DNA of 6,050 nucleotides from Nocardioidaceae bacterium (GCA_025966335.1 JAICRS010000184.1:1-6050), one strand, 5' to 3'. Shown: positions 1 to 5,300, counted from the stretch's first letter. Numbers and translations: made by a program. The notes: generated from the sequence alone by a model not told the origin.

Positions 1-30
1 GACTGGGCCGGCGCACAGGAGGCCCTCGGC

Positions 31-1005
31 TCAGTGCAGGGGGTCACCCGGGTCGACGGGCGGGTGGATGTCCGGATTGTCCGGCGGAGGCACCTGTCCC
101 CCGTCGGGCTCGGGCCGCACCGGCGGCTGGGCCGGGTCGGTCGGTTCCGTCGGCGGATGCGTGGGCGGGGTGGCCGGAGGCGGGGCGACCGGTGGGGCCG
201 GCGGCGGGGCGGTCGGTGTCTCGTCCTGCGGCGGTGCTGCGCGCTGGGTCTCGGTGCTCGGCTCGGCCGCAGCTGCGCCGTCCGTCGACTCCGCGGCACC
301 GGCCTTCTTCCGGTCGCCCAGGACCGTGACCAGACGCGCAGCGGAGAGCCGCTTGAACTTCCGCTGCTGGCTGCGGGACCGGTCGAGCACGGCCACCTCG
401 AGGTCCTCGGGTGCGACGACCCGCGGCGTGCTCTCGCTGTGCTCGAGGCCCTCGACCGCCGATCGGACAGCCTCCTCCAGCGTCGCGCCGGCCGTGTAGT
501 GCTCCTTGAGGTGGCCCGCGACGGTGTCGGCGGACCCACCCATCACCGCGAACCCGTGCTCGTCGACGATCTGGCCGTCGTAGGTCAATCGGTAGATCTG
601 GTCGTCCGCGGCGGTGTCACCGACCTCGGCGACGAAGATCTCCACCTCATAGGGCTTCTCGCCGCCACTGGAGAAGATCGTGCCGAGGGTCTGCGCGTAG
701 GCGTTCGCCAGGCCGCGACCGGTCACGTCGCGCCGGTCGTAGGCGTAGCCGCGCATGTCGGCGAGCCGGACACCGGCGATCCGGAGGTTCTCGAACTCGT
801 TGTAGCGACCGACCGCGGCGAACGCGATCCGGTCGTAGATCTCGCTGATCTTGTGCAGCGCCTGGGACGGGTTCTCCGAGACGAAGACGATGCCGTCGGC
901 GTACTGCACGACGACGACGCTGCGGCCGCGGGCGATCCCCTTCCGCGCGAAGTCCGCCCGGTCCTTCATCAGCTGCTCGGGCGAGACGTAGAACGGCATA
1001 CTCAT
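31..1005 (-). CDS. prcA: 20S proteasome alpha subunit PrcA with proline-rich C-terminal extension
   Basis: PrcA forms the outer heptameric rings of the cytoplasmic 20S proteasome; the rings gate the chamber and are the docking site for Mpa. The protein is 324 aa. Residues 1-230 read as an ordinary actinobacterial PrcA: an N-terminal SPEQLMKDRADFARKGIARG segment (alpha-type H0 helix), then conserved RYNEFENLR (67-75), RGYAYDRRDVTGR (85-97), AQTLGTIF (104-111) and VMGG (154-157). Residues from about 236 to the end are low complexity: Ala/Glu/Thr first, then a Pro-rich stretch with about 29 prolines in the last 69 residues. Mycobacterium tuberculosis PrcA is about 248 aa and lacks this tail. The ATG at 1005 is chosen because MSMPFYVSPEQ aligns with MSFPYFISPEQ of M. 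tuberculosis PrcA; a GAGGAG sits 11 nt upstream (1017-1022), rather far. It is the last gene of the dop-pup-prcB-prcA run, 31 nt after prcB. The identity is firm; the function of the tail is unknown. Confidence 0.97.
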   Translation of the reverse strand: MSMPFYVSPEQLMKDRADFARKGIARGRSVVVVQYADGIVFVSENPSQALHKISEIYDRIAFAAVGRYNEFENLRIAGVRLADMRGYAYDRRDVTGRGLANAYAQTLGTIFSSGGEKPYEVEIFVAEVGDTAADDQIYRLTYDGQIVDEHGFAVMGGSADTVAGHLKEHYTAGATLEEAVRSAVEGLEHSESTPRVVAPEDLEVAVLDRSRSQQRKFKRLSAARLVTVLGDRKKAGAAESTDGAAAAEPSTETQRAAPPQDETPTAPPPAPPVAPPPATPPTHPPTEPTDPAQPPVRPEPDGGQVPPPDNPDIHPPVDPGDPLH

Positions 1006-1036
1006 GCTGTCGGGGACTCCTCGGTGATCGAGATCA

Positions 1037-1882
1037 TCAGGTCAGGGACGCGGCCGGGCCGTCGGGGCGCTGCATCCGGGCGTCGATCACCCGGTCGGCG
1101 ACCGCGGCCACCTCGGCGTCGGCCATCCGGTGGTAGCCGTCGGAGGTGATCACGCCGACCACGGGGAAGATCCGTCGGGCCAGGTCCGGTCCGCCGGTGG
1201 CCGAGTCGTCGTCGGCGGCGTCGTACAGCGCCTGGATCGTGGCGGTCACGCACTCGTCGGCGGACAGGTCGTCGCGGTAGAGCTTCTTCAGCGAGCCGCG
1301 CGCGAACAGCGAACCGGAACCGACCGAGTGGAACGCGGTCTCCTCGTAGCGGCCGCCGGTCACGTCGTAGGAGAAGATCCGGCCCTGGTCGGAGAGCAGG
1401 TCGTAGCCGGCGAAGAGGGGTACGACGGCCAGCCCCTGCATCGCCATGCCGAGGTTGGAGCGGATCAACGCCGCGAGGCGGTTCGCCTTGCCGTCCATCG
1501 ACAGCGTGGTGCCCTCGATCTTCTCGTAGTGCTCCAGCTCGGTCTGGAACAGCCGCACCATCTCCACCGCGAGCCCGGCCGTGCCGGCGATGCCCACGCA
1601 GGAGTACTCGTCGGCCGGGAAGACCTTCTCGATGTCGCGTTGGGCGATGATGTTGCCCATCGTCGCGCGCCGGTCACCGGCCATCACCACACCACCCGAG
1701 AAGGTGGCTGCGACGATCGTGGTGCCGTGCGGGGCGAGGTCCGCGGCGCTGCCGGCCGGCAGGGACCGCCGTGACGGCAGCAGCTCGGGCGACTGCTGGG
1801 CGAGAAACTCGGCGAACGACGATGATCCGGGGACCAGGTAGGCGGAGGGCAGGCGAGCGTCAACCTGTCGCGGGTCAGTCAT
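1037..1882 (-). CDS. prcB: 20S proteasome beta subunit PrcB (catalytic, with propeptide)
   Basis: PrcB is the catalytic subunit of the 20S proteasome, an N-terminal-nucleophile hydrolase made as a proprotein. The 281-aa product has a 53-residue propeptide (including SSFAEFLAQQSPELLPS) ending in PHG, followed by the TTIVAATF start of the mature enzyme. Self-cleavage between Gly53 and Thr54 would expose Thr54 as nucleophile. The other catalytic residues are in place: Asp70 in AGDRR (mature D17) and Lys86 in DIEKVF (mature K33). GSGSLFARG (188-196) and ALYDAADDDSATGGPD (218-233) are further family signatures. Length and architecture match M. tuberculosis PrcB. The ATG at 1882 lies 6 nt after the pup stop codon, with GGGGAG inside the end of pup as its ribosome-binding site, so translation is probably coupled to pup. 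No truncation or missing residue is seen. Confidence 0.98.
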   Translation of the reverse strand: MTDPRQVDARLPSAYLVPGSSSFAEFLAQQSPELLPSRRSLPAGSAADLAPHGTTIVAATFSGGVVMAGDRRATMGNIIAQRDIEKVFPADEYSCVGIAGTAGLAVEMVRLFQTELEHYEKIEGTTLSMDGKANRLAALIRSNLGMAMQGLAVVPLFAGYDLLSDQGRIFSYDVTGGRYEETAFHSVGSGSLFARGSLKKLYRDDLSADECVTATIQALYDAADDDSATGGPDLARRIFPVVGVITSDGYHRMADAEVAAVADRVIDARMQRPDGPAASLT

Positions 1883-1888
1883 ACGCGG

Positions 1889-2086
1889 CTACTCCCCGCC
1901 CTTCTGGATGAACGACTTCACGAAGTCCTCGGCGTTCGACTCGAGCACGTCGTCGATCTCGTCGAGGATCGCGTCGATGTCTTCGTCGAGCTGCTCCTTG
2001 CGCTCGGCTACCGAGTCCTCGGGCGCAACCTCGGCGACCTCCTCGGTCTCCGAGCCCTTCTTCGGCTGCTTGTGCTCCTGTGCCAT
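1889..2086 (-). CDS. pup: Prokaryotic ubiquitin-like protein Pup, Glu-terminated form
   Basis: Pup is the small, largely disordered protein tag that PafA ligates through its C-terminal glutamate to lysines of target proteins; Mpa recognises its helical part and threads it into the proteasome. The product is 65 aa and very acidic. It starts MAQEHK like M. tuberculosis Pup and carries the conserved helical Mpa-binding region LDEIDDVLESNAEDFV and the terminus QKGGE. Many actinobacteria, including M. tuberculosis, encode GGQ and need Dop to deamidate it; here the last codon is GAG (Glu), so the translated product is ready for ligation. The ATG at 2086 has a perfect AGGAGG at 2093-2098 with 6 nt spacing, the strongest ribosome-binding site in the window, fitting a protein needed in large amounts. 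It lies 62 nt after dop and 6 nt before prcB. Confidence 0.98.
   Translation of the reverse strand: MAQEHKQPKKGSETEEVAEVAPEDSVAERKEQLDEDIDAILDEIDDVLESNAEDFVKSFIQKGGE
1892..1897 (-). promoter_or_regulatory. Ribosome-binding site of prcB inside the last codons of pup
   Basis: On the minus strand pup ends GGC GGG GAG TAG (Gly-Gly-Glu-stop). The GGGGAG formed by the last two sense codons lies 9 nt before the prcB ATG and is the only good Shine-Dalgarno there. The same bases encode the functional C-terminus of Pup and recruit ribosomes to prcB. Confidence 0.75.
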
Positions 2087-2092
2087 CAGACG

Positions 2093-2099
2093 CCTCCTC
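2093..2099 (-). promoter_or_regulatory. Strong ribosome-binding site of pup
   Basis: GAGGAGG on the minus strand, containing the full AGGAGG complement of the 16S 3' end, 6 nt before the pup ATG. It fixes the pup start and is clearly stronger than the sites of its operon neighbours. Confidence 0.85.
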
Positions 2100-2114
2100 G
2101 TGTGCGCTACCGGT

Positions 2115-2133
2115 GGTCGCGCCTGGCGCGACC
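2115..2133 (-). other. GC-rich hairpin in the dop-pup intergenic region
   Basis: GGTCGCGC at 2115-2122 and GCGCGACC at 2126-2133 are perfect inverted repeats: an 8-bp stem with a 3-nt loop (the repeat extends to 9 bp if the loop is one base). It lies between the dop stop and the pup ribosome-binding site in the minus-strand transcript. There is no U-run after it, so a standard intrinsic terminator is unlikely; it could be an attenuator, an RNA-processing or stabilising element, or an operator. Beside it is the 8-bp palindrome GGTTAACC (2136-2143). Confidence 0.6.
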
Positions 2134-2148
2134 GCGGTTAACCCGACC

Positions 2149-3657
2149 CTACCGAGTCAGCGCGGCAAACAAGGCCTCTGCGGTGTCACATCGGTCGAGC
2201 AATTCGCCGACGTGGGCCCGGCTTCCTCGCAGCGGGTCGATCGTCGGCACCCGCTGCAGCGACTCGTGGCCGGGCAGGTCGAAGATCACCGAGTCCCAGG
2301 AGGCGGCCGCGATCTGGTCGGCGTACTGCTCGAGGCACCGGCCCCGGAAGTAGGCGCGCGTGTCCACCGGCGGCACGTGCATGGCGTCGGCGACCTCGTC
2401 GTCCTCGAGCAGCCGCTCGATCCGGCCCATCCCGACGAGCTTGTGGTAGAGCCCCTTGTCGGGGCGGATGTCGGAGTACTGCAGGTCGATCAGGTGCAGC
2501 TTCGCGTCGTCCCACTCCAGGCCGTCCCGGTCGCGGTACTGGTTGAGCAGCTTGAGCTTGGCGACCCAGTCCAGCTCGCGGGCGCACAGCATCGGGTCGG
2601 TCTCGAGCCGGCCGAGCACCGACTCCCACCGGGCGAGCACATCGGCGGTCTGCTCGTCGACGTCGGCGCCGAGCCGGTCCTCGACGTACTTCTTGGCGAG
2701 GTCGAGGTACTCCATCTGCAGCTGGACGGCCGTCAGCTCCCTACCGTCCGACATCTTCAGCAGGTGCTTCAGCGTCGGGTCGTGGGAGACCGCGCGCAGC
2801 GAGCGGACCGGCTGGTCCACGGTGAGGTCACGGCTGATGAACCGGTCCTCGATCATCGCGAGCACCAGCGACGTCGTACCGACCTTGAGGTAGGTGGAGA
2901 CCTCGGCGAGGTTGGCGTCGCCGATGATCACGTGCAGCCGGCGGTACTTCTCCGGGTCGGCGTGCGGCTCGTCGCGGGTGTTGATGATCGGTCGCTTCAG
3001 CGTGGTCTCCAGGCCGACCTCGACCTCGAAGTAGTCGGCACGCTGACTGATCTGGAAGCCCTGCTCACGGCCGTCCTGGCCGATGCCGACCCGGCCCGCG
3101 CCGGTGACCACCTGTCGGCTGACGAAGAACGGCGTCAGGTTGCGGACGATCTCCCCGAACGGCGTGGAGCGCCGCATCAGGTAGTTCTCGTGCGAGCCGT
3201 AGGAGGCGCCCTTGTTGTCGGTGTTGTTCTTGTAGAGCAGGATCGGCGCCGCGCCCGGGATGGTCGCCGCGAGCCGGGACGCGTCGAGCATCACCTGCTC
3301 GCCCGCCTTGTCCCACTTCACGATGTCGCGGGGGTTGGTGCACTCGGGGGTGGAGTACTCCGGGTGCGCGTGGTCGACGTAGAGCCGCGCCCCGTTGGTG
3401 AGGATCACGTTGGCCAGTCCGAGGTCCTCGTCGGTCAGCTGCGAGGCGTCGGCGACCTCACGCGACATGTCGAACCCGCGGGCGTCGCGCAGCGGCGACT
3501 CCTCCTCGAAGTCCCACCGGGCACGGCGGGCGCGCAGCGTCGAGCTGGCGTAGGCGTTGACCACCTGCGACGAGGCGACCATCGGGTTGGCGGTCGACTG
3601 GCCCTGCACCGAGATTCCGAACTCGGTCTCGGTGCCCATGACGCGACGAACACTCAT
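2149..3657 (-). CDS. dop: Depupylase/deamidase Dop
   Basis: Dop belongs to the glutamine-synthetase-like carboxylate-amine/ammonia ligase fold shared with the Pup ligase PafA. It hydrolyses the isopeptide bond between Pup and substrate and, where Pup ends in Gln, deamidates it. The 502-aa protein shows the N-terminal metal/ATP motif GTETEFG (Glu10, Glu12), the long insertion of about residues 40-80 that marks Dop and is absent from PafA, the catalytic Asp95 in RLYVDHAHPEYS, LYKNNTDNKGASYGSHENYL (141-160), and GLETTLKRPIINTRDEPHAD (215-234). Since the Pup here already ends in Glu, recycling and depupylation should be its main job. The ATG at 3657 gives 9 residues before Glu10, near the 7 of M. 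tuberculosis Dop; the ATG at 3639 would cut into the first strand. There is no good Shine-Dalgarno; a -10-like TAGTCT 6 nt upstream suggests a leaderless message. First gene of the dop-pup-prcB-prcA run and divergent from the Nudix gene. Confidence 0.97.
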   Translation of the reverse strand: MSVRRVMGTETEFGISVQGQSTANPMVASSQVVNAYASSTLRARRARWDFEEESPLRDARGFDMSREVADASQLTDEDLGLANVILTNGARLYVDHAHPEYSTPECTNPRDIVKWDKAGEQVMLDASRLAATIPGAAPILLYKNNTDNKGASYGSHENYLMRRSTPFGEIVRNLTPFFVSRQVVTGAGRVGIGQDGREQGFQISQRADYFEVEVGLETTLKRPIINTRDEPHADPEKYRRLHVIIGDANLAEVSTYLKVGTTSLVLAMIEDRFISRDLTVDQPVRSLRAVSHDPTLKHLLKMSDGRELTAVQLQMEYLDLAKKYVEDRLGADVDEQTADVLARWESVLGRLETDPMLCARELDWVAKLKLLNQYRDRDGLEWDDAKLHLIDLQYSDIRPDKGLYHKLVGMGRIERLLEDDEVADAMHVPPVDTRAYFRGRCLEQYADQIAAASWDSVIFDLPGHESLQRVPTIDPLRGSRAHVGELLDRCDTAEALFAALTR

Positions 3658-3663
3658 GGTCCG

Positions 3664-3669
3664 AGACTA
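3664..3669 (-). promoter_or_regulatory. Candidate -10 element (TAGTCT) of a leaderless dop promoter
   Basis: Read on the minus strand, TAGTCT fits the actinobacterial TANNNT -10 pattern and lies exactly 6 nt before the dop ATG (3657), which would place the transcription start on or next to the A of the start codon. No Shine-Dalgarno precedes dop, which agrees with leaderless translation. I see no convincing -35. It would drive the dop-pup-prcB-prcA run. Confidence 0.6.
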
Positions 3670-3678
3670 CGCGCCTGA

Positions 3679-3684
3679 CAGAAT
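3679..3684 (+). promoter_or_regulatory. Candidate -10 element (CAGAAT) of a leaderless Nudix gene promoter
   Basis: CAGAAT differs from TANNNT by one base and lies exactly 6 nt before the GTG at 3691. No Shine-Dalgarno is present. It sits only 9 bp from the oppositely oriented dop -10 element, so the two promoters must share their binding region. No clear -35 is seen. Confidence 0.5.
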
Positions 3685-3690
3685 CGTCCC

Positions 3691-4263
3691 GTGTCCGAGG
3701 AGATCGTCGCGCTGGTCGACCGCACCGGGTCCGTCGTGGGGACGGCCGCCCGGTCCGTCGTACGACGGGAGAACCTGCTGCACGCGGCCACCGCGGTGCT
3801 GGTGCGCAACGGCCACCGGCAGATCTACGTGCACCGCCGCTCCGACCACAAGGACTGGGCACCCGGGTTCTACGACTGCGCGGCCGGCGGCGTGATCCAG
3901 CAGGGCGAGGACCCGGTGGCCTCCGCGGTGCGTGAGCTGGAGGAGGAGCTCGGCATCACCGGTACGACGCTCCGCCCGCTCGGCACCTCGCTCTACGAGG
4001 ACGACGAGACCCGCTGCTTCGAGCACTGCTTCGAGGTGACCTGGGACGGGCCGGTCGTGCATGCCGACGACGAGGTGGTCTGGGGCGCGTGGATGTCGCT
4101 GGCCGACCTCGACGGCTGGCTGCGCGACCCGCGCCGGTGGTTCGTGCCGGACACCCGTCAGCTGCTCTCCCGGCTGGCCGACGACGGAGTGCTCGACTAC
4201 GGGGTCCTGAGGGGCCGCTCAGACCGGCAGCCTCCCTCCGACAACCGGGAGCAACAGGCCTGA
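3691..4263 (+). CDS. Nudix hydrolase, YfcD-like
   Basis: This is a 190-aa Nudix-family hydrolase. The Nudix box (G-x5-E-x7-R-E-U-x-E-E-x-G-U) is perfect at residues 67-89: it starts GVIQQGE, has RELEEELG at 81-88 and ends in Ile89. These residues bind the divalent metals used to cleave a nucleoside-diphosphate-X type bond. The N-terminal part (EEIVALVDRTGSVVGTAARS) and HRRSDHKDWAPGFYDCAAGG resemble E. coli YfcD and, more distantly, isopentenyl-diphosphate isomerase, a related fold; the full Nudix box argues for hydrolysis. The substrate cannot be read from sequence. The start is a GTG at 3691; no Shine-Dalgarno is visible, but CAGAAT lies 6 nt upstream, consistent with leaderless initiation. 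The start is only 33 bp from that of dop on the other strand, so the two promoter regions overlap. The last 15 or so residues (RSDRQPPSDNREQQA) are polar and look disordered. Confidence 0.93.
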   Translation: MSEEIVALVDRTGSVVGTAARSVVRRENLLHAATAVLVRNGHRQIYVHRRSDHKDWAPGFYDCAAGGVIQQGEDPVASAVRELEEELGITGTTLRPLGTSLYEDDETRCFEHCFEVTWDGPVVHADDEVVWGAWMSLADLDGWLRDPRRWFVPDTRQLLSRLADDGVLDYGVLRGRSDRQPPSDNREQQA

Positions 4264-4293
4264 ACCGGACATATCGCCGGGAGGTTGCCGGTC
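4222..4293. repeat. Long inverted repeat at the Nudix/YbaK junction
   Basis: GACCGGCAGCCTCCC (4222-4236) and GGGAGGTTGCCGGTC (4279-4293) are inverted copies matching at 14 of 15 positions; in plus-strand RNA the odd position is a G-U pair, so all 15 can pair. Three more pairs follow outside one mismatch (4218-4220 with 4295-4297). The 42-nt loop holds the Nudix stop codon, and the right arm covers the possible -35 of the next gene. No U-run follows, so a bent or non-canonical terminator, or a protein-binding site, are both possible. Confidence 0.55.
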
Positions 4294-4304
4294 CGAGTGG
4301 TCGC

Positions 4305-4310
4305 TAGAGT
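4305..4310 (+). promoter_or_regulatory. Candidate -10 element (TAGAGT) of a leaderless YbaK-family gene promoter
   Basis: TAGAGT matches TANNNT and lies exactly 6 nt before the GTG at 4317, again without a Shine-Dalgarno. TTGCCG at 4285-4290 resembles a -35 but the 14-nt spacer is short. The right arm of a long inverted repeat (4279-4293) covers this possible -35. Confidence 0.55.
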
Positions 4311-4316
4311 CGCCCT

Positions 4317-4796
4317 GTGACCGACAACTCTGACCGCGCCCTCGCCGCCGCGGACGCGCTCGGCCTCACCTACGACGTCACCAGGCACGGCCGGGTGCGC
4401 TCGTTGCAGGAAGCGGCCGCTACCCGTGGTGTGCCGGAGTCCGCGGTGATCAAGACGATCGTGGTCCGGCTCAGCGACGACGACTACCGGTTCGTGCTGG
4501 TGCCCGGAGACCGGGAGATCAGCTGGCCGAAGCTGCGCGCGTTGCTCGGCGTCAACCGGATCTCGATGCCGGACGCCGACACCGCGCTGTCCGTGACCGG
4601 TTACGTGCGCGGGACGATCACCCCGCTCGGGAGTACGACGGCGTGGCCGGTCGTCGCGGACCAGGCGATGGCAGGAGCCGTGTCCCTGGGCGGCGGAGCA
4701 CCCGGTGTGGCCCTCACCGTGGATGCGACCGAGCTGGTCACGTCGCTGAACGCGACCGTCGCGGACGTCACCGAGCCGGTGCAGGCGGAGGGCTAG
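4317..4796 (+). CDS. YbaK/EbsC family aminoacyl-tRNA deacylase
   Basis: Members of the YbaK/ProX/EbsC editing-domain family hydrolyse mischarged aminoacyl-tRNAs in trans; E. coli YbaK clears Cys-tRNA(Pro). The 159-aa product has the expected single-domain length. Lys46 in VIKTIVVR is at the position of the family's essential lysine, and GYVRGTITPLG (95-105) matches the conserved Gly-x-x-x-Pro-x-Gly loop that shapes the active site. SLGGGAPGVALTVD (123-136) is the typical C-terminal strand region. Which amino acid and tRNA it edits cannot be told from sequence. The GTG at 4317 has no Shine-Dalgarno but a TAGAGT 6 nt upstream, so leaderless translation is likely. It follows the Nudix gene by 53 nt on the same strand, probably with its own promoter. 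Its TAG stop overlaps by two bases the stop of the small convergent gene on the other strand. Confidence 0.92.
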   Translation: MTDNSDRALAAADALGLTYDVTRHGRVRSLQEAAATRGVPESAVIKTIVVRLSDDDYRFVLVPGDREISWPKLRALLGVNRISMPDADTALSVTGYVRGTITPLGSTTAWPVVADQAMAGAVSLGGGAPGVALTVDATELVTSLNATVADVTEPVQAEG

Positions 4797-4873
4797 CTTC
4801 GCCGGCTGGCCATGAACTTCTGTGCCAGGAACAGCACGACCAGAACCAGGACGATGAGAATGATCCACTTCAT
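4793..4873 (-). CDS. 26-aa single-span membrane peptide, unknown function
   Basis: This small open frame encodes 26 residues beginning MKWIILIVLVL and ending KFMASRRS. One uninterrupted hydrophobic stretch (about residues 3-17) is long enough for most of a transmembrane helix, followed by a basic tail (Lys19, Arg24, Arg25). A positive C-terminus and a short N-terminus suggest an N-out/C-in single-pass peptide or a membrane-anchored small protein. The case for translation is the strong GAGGAG at 4879-4884 with 5 nt spacing to the ATG at 4873, and the fact that the frame ends exactly at the convergent deacylase gene: the two TAG stops overlap in the sequence CTAG (4793-4796). It lies 70 nt downstream of the 118-aa membrane protein gene on the same strand. 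I do not recognise a family. The alternative is a chance hydrophobic frame, made less likely by the ribosome-binding site. Confidence 0.7.
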   Translation of the reverse strand: MKWIILIVLVLVVLFLAQKFMASRRS

Positions 4874-4878
4874 TGCTG

Positions 4879-4884
4879 CTCCTC
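4879..4884 (-). promoter_or_regulatory. Ribosome-binding site of the 26-aa membrane peptide
   Basis: GAGGAG on the minus strand, 5 nt before the ATG at 4873. It is the main evidence that this short frame is translated. Confidence 0.7.
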
Positions 4885-4917
4885 GTGACGCGGTCGGGTC
4901 CTGAACAGGTACCCACC

Positions 4918-4940
4918 TGCGGCGGAACGAACCCGCCGCA
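4918..4940 (-). terminator. Stem-loop after the 118-aa membrane protein gene, possible U-less terminator
   Basis: TGCGGCGG (4918-4925) and CCGCCGCA (4933-4940) form a perfect 8-bp stem with a 7-nt loop, 3 nt past the stop codon of the membrane protein gene. No U-run follows on the minus strand, so it is at best a non-canonical terminator of the mpa operon or an mRNA-stabilising end. A smaller alternative hairpin (CAGGT at 4906-4910 with ACCTG at 4915-4919) overlaps its base. Confidence 0.45.
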
Positions 4941-4943
4941 CCG

Positions 4944-5300
4944 TCACTCGCCGCGCCGGCCCTGCCACGCGTAGGCGATGTTGACCACCACGATGCCGAC
5001 CCAGGCGATCAGCAACGCAGTCAGGCTGCCGTCCCCCACGGCGAGGGTGATGGCGGTGATCGGAATACCGAGCACCAGCGAGACGATGCCCAGCGCCAGC
5101 TGCTGGCCGCTGTGCTGACGCTCCATCGCCTGCGAGCGGTTGCGCGCCGCGAGCCGTGCGTCGACCCGCTGCTCGATCGCGGCCTCCACCTTCTCCACGA
5201 ACGAGTCGACGAGCGCAGGTTCGTACGCCGGTCCGAGGTCGCGCCGGGTCTCGATGACCGCCTCGATCTCGGAGCGATCGAGGTCGTCGGGACCGGTCAT
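4944..5300 (-). CDS. Small two-span membrane protein, unknown function, coupled to mpa
   Basis: The 118-aa product has a soluble, charged N-terminal part and two predicted membrane segments. Residues 9-58 are rich in Glu, Arg and Ala and look helical and amphipathic (RDLGPAYEPALVDSFVEKVE, then RVDARLAARN). Membrane segments lie at about 67-88 (LALGIVSLVLGIPITAITLAV) and 93-113 (ending VVVNIAYAW), with a short loop GDGS between and a basic C-terminus (QGRRGE), so both ends are probably cytoplasmic. I recall similar short proteins with the LGPxYExALVDSFVEKVE-like segment in other actinobacteria, but no function is known to me. The ATG at 5300 is 3 nt after the mpa stop codon and has no Shine-Dalgarno, so it probably depends on ribosomes finishing mpa. 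That coupling suggests co-production with the ATPase but does not prove a shared role. Confidence 0.85.
   Translation of the reverse strand: MTGPDDLDRSEIEAVIETRRDLGPAYEPALVDSFVEKVEAAIEQRVDARLAARNRSQAMERQHSGQQLALGIVSLVLGIPITAITLAVGDGSLTALLIAWVGIVVVNIAYAWQGRRGE

Noticed and set aside
1..30. Possible start of a downstream gene such as pafA, which often follows prcA
   Set aside because: Only 30 bases are available; there is a small gAGG-like palindrome and GC-rich sequence but no start codon with a ribosome-binding site. Whether pafA follows cannot be seen.
34..1149. A 371-codon open frame on the plus strand antisense to prcA
   Set aside because: The product is Arg/Gly-rich low complexity and the opposite strand carries an unmistakable PrcA, so it is a shadow.
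2080..3678. A 532-codon open frame on the plus strand antisense to dop
   Set aside because: It mirrors dop codon for codon in GC-rich sequence, its product is a Val/Leu/Arg/Asp-rich string without domains, and it has no ribosome-binding site. Long antisense frames are normal in such DNA.
3659..4297. The short sequence GTCCGAG found near all three leaderless starts (3659, 3693, 4291)
   Set aside because: Seven bases in GC-rich DNA recur by chance, and its distance to the start codons differs each time, so I do not call it an operator.
4197..4916. A 239-codon minus-strand frame opposite the YbaK-family gene
   Set aside because: It covers two well-supported genes on the opposite strand, would also overlap the 26-aa gene in another frame, and has no recognisable motif.
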